Assembly (NCBI GenBank): GCA_023229725.1 | Contig: JALNYR010000110.1 | Span: 527 to 8,801 of the forward strand | Direction: 5' to 3' | From: Dehalococcoidia bacterium | Lineage (GTDB): Bacteria; Chloroflexota; Dehalococcoidia; GIF9; AB-539-J10 | DNA: 8,275 nt | Shown here: positions 4,976-8,275 of the stretch, piece after piece | Layout: each line of letters starts with the position of its first letter | How positions within the stretch are numbered: the stretch's first letter is position 1 | Position numbers and translations under genes: made by a program | Notes under the pieces: generated by a model | What the model saw: the letters and a program-made list of their open reading frames with translations, nothing else | The model's database searches: none | Told to the model about the DNA's origin: nothing

Positions 4976-7900
4976 ATGGGAACTCGAACTGCTACGAGTA
5001 CAGACACCTCACCGTGGCCATTCAACGGGGAGACGGTCCTGCCGATCACGGAGGTCCGTGATGTGCACGACGTCGTCGTGATTCCCGTCTTCAGCTCCGA
5101 GACCTCTGGCAACGGGTGGGCAGACATCGACACGGGCGTGCCGAGCGGGATGGCCAAGAAGGCGCTGATCGAGGTAATCGCGTCAGCGGTGCTGCGAGCG
5201 GTCACCGCCGCGACGCTTTCCCGCGCACCGGACGCCGTGATACCCAACGTGGCGGGGTACTATGAGGTCGTCAAAGACGACGCGGGCACCGGCATCGGCT
5301 ACCGCGTGTATTTCGTGTCGCACACGCCCGAGTTCACGTTCGGCGACGCGATCGACCAGCTGATCGTCGCCAACCTCTCGGAGTCCGCCAAGAAGACTAG
5401 GTTCGCCTCCCAGCGACAAGCCGCCGCAGATGCAGTGGCCGTGTCGGATCTCTGCTCCAAGGGCGTCGGCATGAGCCAGGCGATCGCCAGTCGGTCGACG
5501 TTCTATGCGCTGACGCGCCAAGCCCGCGGCGAGACCAGGTTGCACAGCGAGATGAGCACTGCTCAGGTCTGGCCGCTGCGCTCGGAGCACAACCCCGGTA
5601 ATCCGAGCATCGCGCTGTCGCTAGCATCGGCGATCGCCGACGGATCGTGGCCGGAGGCTCGGAAGCCGCGCTCACTGCAGACCAGCGTCCGGGACTACGT
5701 CATCGACGAGGCCACGGCCGATAGTTCGACCCTCCTTCGGGCCGCCGCTACGCAGCCCGATCCCTCGGCGATGGCGCTCGACGTGCCCGGCGTGACCATG
5801 GCACACACAGACCCTGCGCTAATGGCCATCCTCGGGGCGCCGCCGCAACAACAGCAGCCCGGCGATGCCACCGCCGCTGCGCAGCCGGCCCCGCGCCGCA
5901 GCCAGCGGCTCATGTTTCCCGATCCGTGGTGCGTATGGGACGTGCCGCTGACGCTGTTCGGGCACCTGTGGGAATACACGCGGCCCGACAAGACGCTCGT
6001 GACCGAGCACGACGCCGGCGGCCACGCGATGCTGTTCGGTGCACGGCGGAGGCAGATGCTCTCCGCCAACGCGGAGGAGCAGATGGCGTCGCTCGACAAG
6101 ACACTGGCGATGGCGTTCGAAAACGCGGCGGCGAGCGCGGAGCGCCAGCGCGTCTACCGCGATCCCGACGAGTTCCGCCGCATGGAGATCGAGGCGAAGC
6201 AGTTGAACCTCGAGCGGTTCATGTCCCTCTTCCGGGTGGCCGACCCCGCCACGCGGACGCCAGAATCGGGGGCGCTGCTGCGGTTCTATACCGACATGCT
6301 GGCTGGCATCGGCACCAGCGGCAAGCCGACGCTCGTCCGCAAGTGGGAGCTGGCCGATCCGACCCTGGACGGCTGGGGCAATTTCATCGCGCACGTGCGC
6401 ACGTTCACGGACATGGTGCTGCGGAACTACTCGACCCACCTCCAGTACGAACTGATCATGATCTCGCTGCTGAACGCCTACCACTGGGCGCCGCACCAGC
6501 TCCAGATGAACATCCTCGTGCCGGGCGAGAGCGGCGTGTCTAAGACGTTTGTCTTCGAGCTGATCAAAAAGACGCTCGTCGACGGGACCGTCACGTGGCG
6601 GCAGGAGATGAGCGACAAAGCCGGCCGCACCGAGCAGTGCTTCAACGATCGCATCGTCCTCGAGGACGAGGGCAACAGACGGTTCCTGTCCAAGGGCGGT
6701 GCGAACGGTAGGCAGGCGGGCTCGGACGACGAGACCGACAAGTCTACCGCGACCAGCGGCATCATCGTCCGCGAGGTGAACGTCGTCGCGGCGGACGGCA
6801 CGACGCGCGTGACGATGACCATGTCGATACCGAACATGCAGGCGGTCGCGCGCGCGACGAACGACAAACTCAACGACCTGTCCGATCCCATGCGCCAGCG
6901 CAACCTGATCCTCGCGTTCTCGACGCTCTGTCGCGTGTGCGCGTGCGACAACCCCGGCGAGTTCATCAACGGCGCGTGGGCGAAGGACCCCGCGCTCCGT
7001 AACGCGTCCCTCGAGCGCATCCGCATAATCCAGCTGCTCGTCTACCTGACCGAGAACTTCATCAAGGTGGGCGTGTTCAAGGACGTCGACATGGCGATAG
7101 CCGACCGGTTCGCGCTGAAGTTCGAGGCGGTCCTCCGCGAGGCCAACATCCCGTACGTCGCGCGCGACATAACCCGGTTCCGCATGAACTGTCGCACCGC
7201 GGCAATCATGAACGCTGCCAACGAACTCTTCCTGTCGGCACACTCGCCGCTGTGCGTGGATGAACCCTGGTCAGACGGCAACCTGTTGCTACTCGAGCCA
7301 CTGCTCGTGACGACCGAGTCCGTCTGCGCGTACGTCATGTCCGCGCACTGCGTCGCGCTCGTGCCCGACGACTGCCGCACGCTCGCGTACCACGCCATCA
7401 AGGGTTCGAACAACTCGCCCCCGACTTCCACGGACGAGCAGTGCCCCGCGACCGACTATATGTCCAAGAACGTCGCCGACGCTATCTCCGGCGTCAAGTT
7501 CTCGGGTAACAGTGGTGGTGGCAGCAGCATGGGTGCGTATGATCCACTGCGCGCGGTCGATGACCAGGCACCCGATGCCGGCGCCGACTCCGCCGGGCGA
7601 GCGCAGCAGCAGCAGCGGCCGCAGCAGCCCCGCAAGGTACCGCGGTTCGACGAATTCGACTACGTGAAGGTGAAGGGACCCGCCACCGCGCTCGCGCAGG
7701 CAATCCTAAAGTCGATCCCCAACCCGAAGCCGCCCCTCGCTCTCATCTGGGCATGGATCCAGAGTCTGTTCGAGATGACCGTGAAGGCGCGCAACAGGGC
7801 ACCCGACGGGAGCGTGCTGCGCGACAGGCCCGGGGCACTGCCGTCGAAGGCGACCGGTAACCTCAACTTCATGATCGCACGTACGACGCCAGGAACCCAC

Positions 7901-8275
7901 GACATCTGTGCGCTCATCCCCGACCCGACGAACAAAAACTACCTGTACATCGCCCAGGACCTCCTGAACAACCCATCCGTGACGCCCGAGGAGATCGCCA
8001 TGAAGGTGCTCGCAGCGACGTGCCACGGTGGGACCCGCCCGCGCCGGGTCGTGCTGAGCGTCCCGCACCACACGGTCCCCATCGACAACTCCACCCTCGC
8101 GGCGGAGCCGGACAGGGTCATCGACGCGCTCGTCCTGACCGATGCGGACACCGCGGTCTACAACAACGACACTGGCGGCCCGGTGTCACAGCTGGCCCAG
8201 TCAGCGATGCGCCGGTTTCCCCATGTGGCCCGCGTGGCCCGCATGAGCCCGGTGCCGAACCGCGTGGTGTACGTC
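4976..8275 (+). CDS. large modular protein with central SF3/AAA+-like P-loop ATPase domain (partial, open at right edge)
   Basis: The frame from the ATG at 4976 (GGCATGG) stays open for 1100 codons to the window edge, with strong G/C preference at third positions. Residues 1-285 form an unrecognised N-terminal region. A Pro/Gln-rich linker (about 288-305) ends in the basic cluster PRRSQR (306-311). Residues 312-510 include a helical region before the ATPase. The ATPase core has Walker A GESGVSKT at 517-524, Walker B IVLEDE at 560-565, a sensor-1-like ATND with N629, and DPMRQR at 637-642 with R640/R642 as arginine-finger candidates, the order expected of SF3/AAA+ helicases. Walker A has Ser522 where Gly usually precedes Lys. 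A Gly/Ser/Gln-rich linker (about 843-885) leads to a further domain from about 886 that I do not recognise. The likely role is a replication helicase or related DNA-remodelling ATPase. A D5-type primase-helicase is not supported, because I cannot identify a primase or D5_N domain. The gene is divergent from TFIIS. Confidence 0.85.
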   Translation, partial: MGTRTATSTDTSPWPFNGETVLPITEVRDVHDVVVIPVFSSETSGNGWADIDTGVPSGMAKKALIEVIASAVLRAVTAATLSRAPDAVIPNVAGYYEVVKDDAGTGIGYRVYFVSHTPEFTFGDAIDQLIVANLSESAKKTRFASQRQAAADAVAVSDLCSKGVGMSQAIASRSTFYALTRQARGETRLHSEMSTAQVWPLRSEHNPGNPSIALSLASAIADGSWPEARKPRSLQTSVRDYVIDEATADSSTLLRAAATQPDPSAMALDVPGVTMAHTDPALMAILGAPPQQQQPGDATAAAQPAPRRSQRLMFPDPWCVWDVPLTLFGHLWEYTRPDKTLVTEHDAGGHAMLFGARRRQMLSANAEEQMASLDKTLAMAFENAAASAERQRVYRDPDEFRRMEIEAKQLNLERFMSLFRVADPATRTPESGALLRFYTDMLAGIGTSGKPTLVRKWELADPTLDGWGNFIAHVRTFTDMVLRNYSTHLQYELIMISLLNAYHWAPHQLQMNILVPGESGVSKTFVFELIKKTLVDGTVTWRQEMSDKAGRTEQCFNDRIVLEDEGNRRFLSKGGANGRQAGSDDETDKSTATSGIIVREVNVVAADGTTRVTMTMSIPNMQAVARATNDKLNDLSDPMRQRNLILAFSTLCRVCACDNPGEFINGAWAKDPALRNASLERIRIIQLLVYLTENFIKVGVFKDVDMAIADRFALKFEAVLREANIPYVARDITRFRMNCRTAAIMNAANELFLSAHSPLCVDEPWSDGNLLLLEPLLVTTESVCAYVMSAHCVALVPDDCRTLAYHAIKGSNNSPPTSTDEQCPATDYMSKNVADAISGVKFSGNSGGGSSMGAYDPLRAVDDQAPDAGADSAGRAQQQQRPQQPRKVPRFDEFDYVKVKGPATALAQAILKSIPNPKPPLALIWAWIQSLFEMTVKARNRAPDGSVLRDRPGALPSKATGNLNFMIARTTPGTHDICALIPDPTNKNYLYIAQDLLNNPSVTPEEIAMKVLAATCHGGTRPRRVVLSVPHHTVPIDNSTLAAEPDRVIDALVLTDADTAVYNNDTGGPVSQLAQSAMRRFPHVARVARMSPVPNRVVYV

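Noticed and set aside
5111..5140. WADID near residues 48-52 of the large protein as an archaeo-eukaryotic primase hhhDhD motif
   Set aside because: The residues before it (SGNG) are not a hydrophobic strand, and no following SxH or second Asp motif could be identified, so a primase call is not supported.
6929..6946. Cys cluster C652-x2-C655-x-C657 as a zinc finger
   Set aside because: No second pair of Cys or His at suitable spacing is visible nearby.
5819..7243. 474-codon open frame on the - strand
   Set aside because: It lies wholly antisense to the large ATPase frame, whose motifs are clear. Its sequence is His/Arg/Asp/Val-rich with no domain, as expected of an antisense shadow in GC-rich DNA.

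Overview
The window looks like part of the genome of a large double-stranded DNA virus of a eukaryote, of the nucleocytoplasmic large DNA virus (NCLDV) type with GC-rich coding regions. Six compact, intronless genes lie on both strands and are separated by short AT-rich or homopolymer-rich spacers. One gene is a clear transcription elongation factor TFIIS, which is eukaryotic or archaeal in kind and common in NCLDVs. Another carries an IAP-type RING finger, which is eukaryotic. A third is a RecB-like nuclease of the sort found in several large eukaryotic viruses. No bacterial signals (Shine-Dalgarno sites, operons, tRNAs) were seen. The GC-rich coding and AT-rich spacers would suit a Pandoravirus-like or other GC-rich lineage. 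That placement is only a suggestion, because no hallmark gene (capsid, polymerase B, packaging ATPase) is present. An integrated viral element in a eukaryotic genome is also possible.

Layout from left to right: (1) the last 73 codons of a + strand gene, ending in a basic nuclear-localisation-like tail; (2) a convergent spacer of about 290 bp; (3) a - strand orphan gene of 365 aa with a bipartite NLS-like motif and a proline-rich linker; (4) an AT-rich divergent promoter region of 341 bp with direct and inverted repeats and a TATA-like element; (5) a + strand gene for a 285 aa protein made of five Sel1-like repeats, an SV40-like basic NLS and a C-terminal IAP-type RING; (6) convergent to it, a - strand PD-(D/E)XK (RecB/Cas4-like) nuclease of 358 aa with an AATAAA signal just after its stop; (7) a 106 bp spacer with an 11-G run and a TATA-like box; (8) a - strand three-domain TFIIS of 244 aa; (9) a 182 bp divergent promoter with an 8 bp inverted repeat; (10) a long + strand gene, at least 1100 codons and still open at the right edge, with a central SF3/AAA+-like P-loop ATPase whose Walker A has Ser in place of the usual Gly before Lys.

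Together the genes suggest replication and recombination functions (ATPase and nuclease), late or elongation-phase transcription (TFIIS) and host ubiquitin manipulation (Sel1-RING). Four of the proteins carry short Pro/Lys/Arg NLS-like motifs, which would fit a nuclear phase of the life cycle. The chosen start codons all read ATGG, which helped in deciding between alternative starts. The two parts least explained by known families are the 365 aa orphan and the outer domains of the large ATPase.
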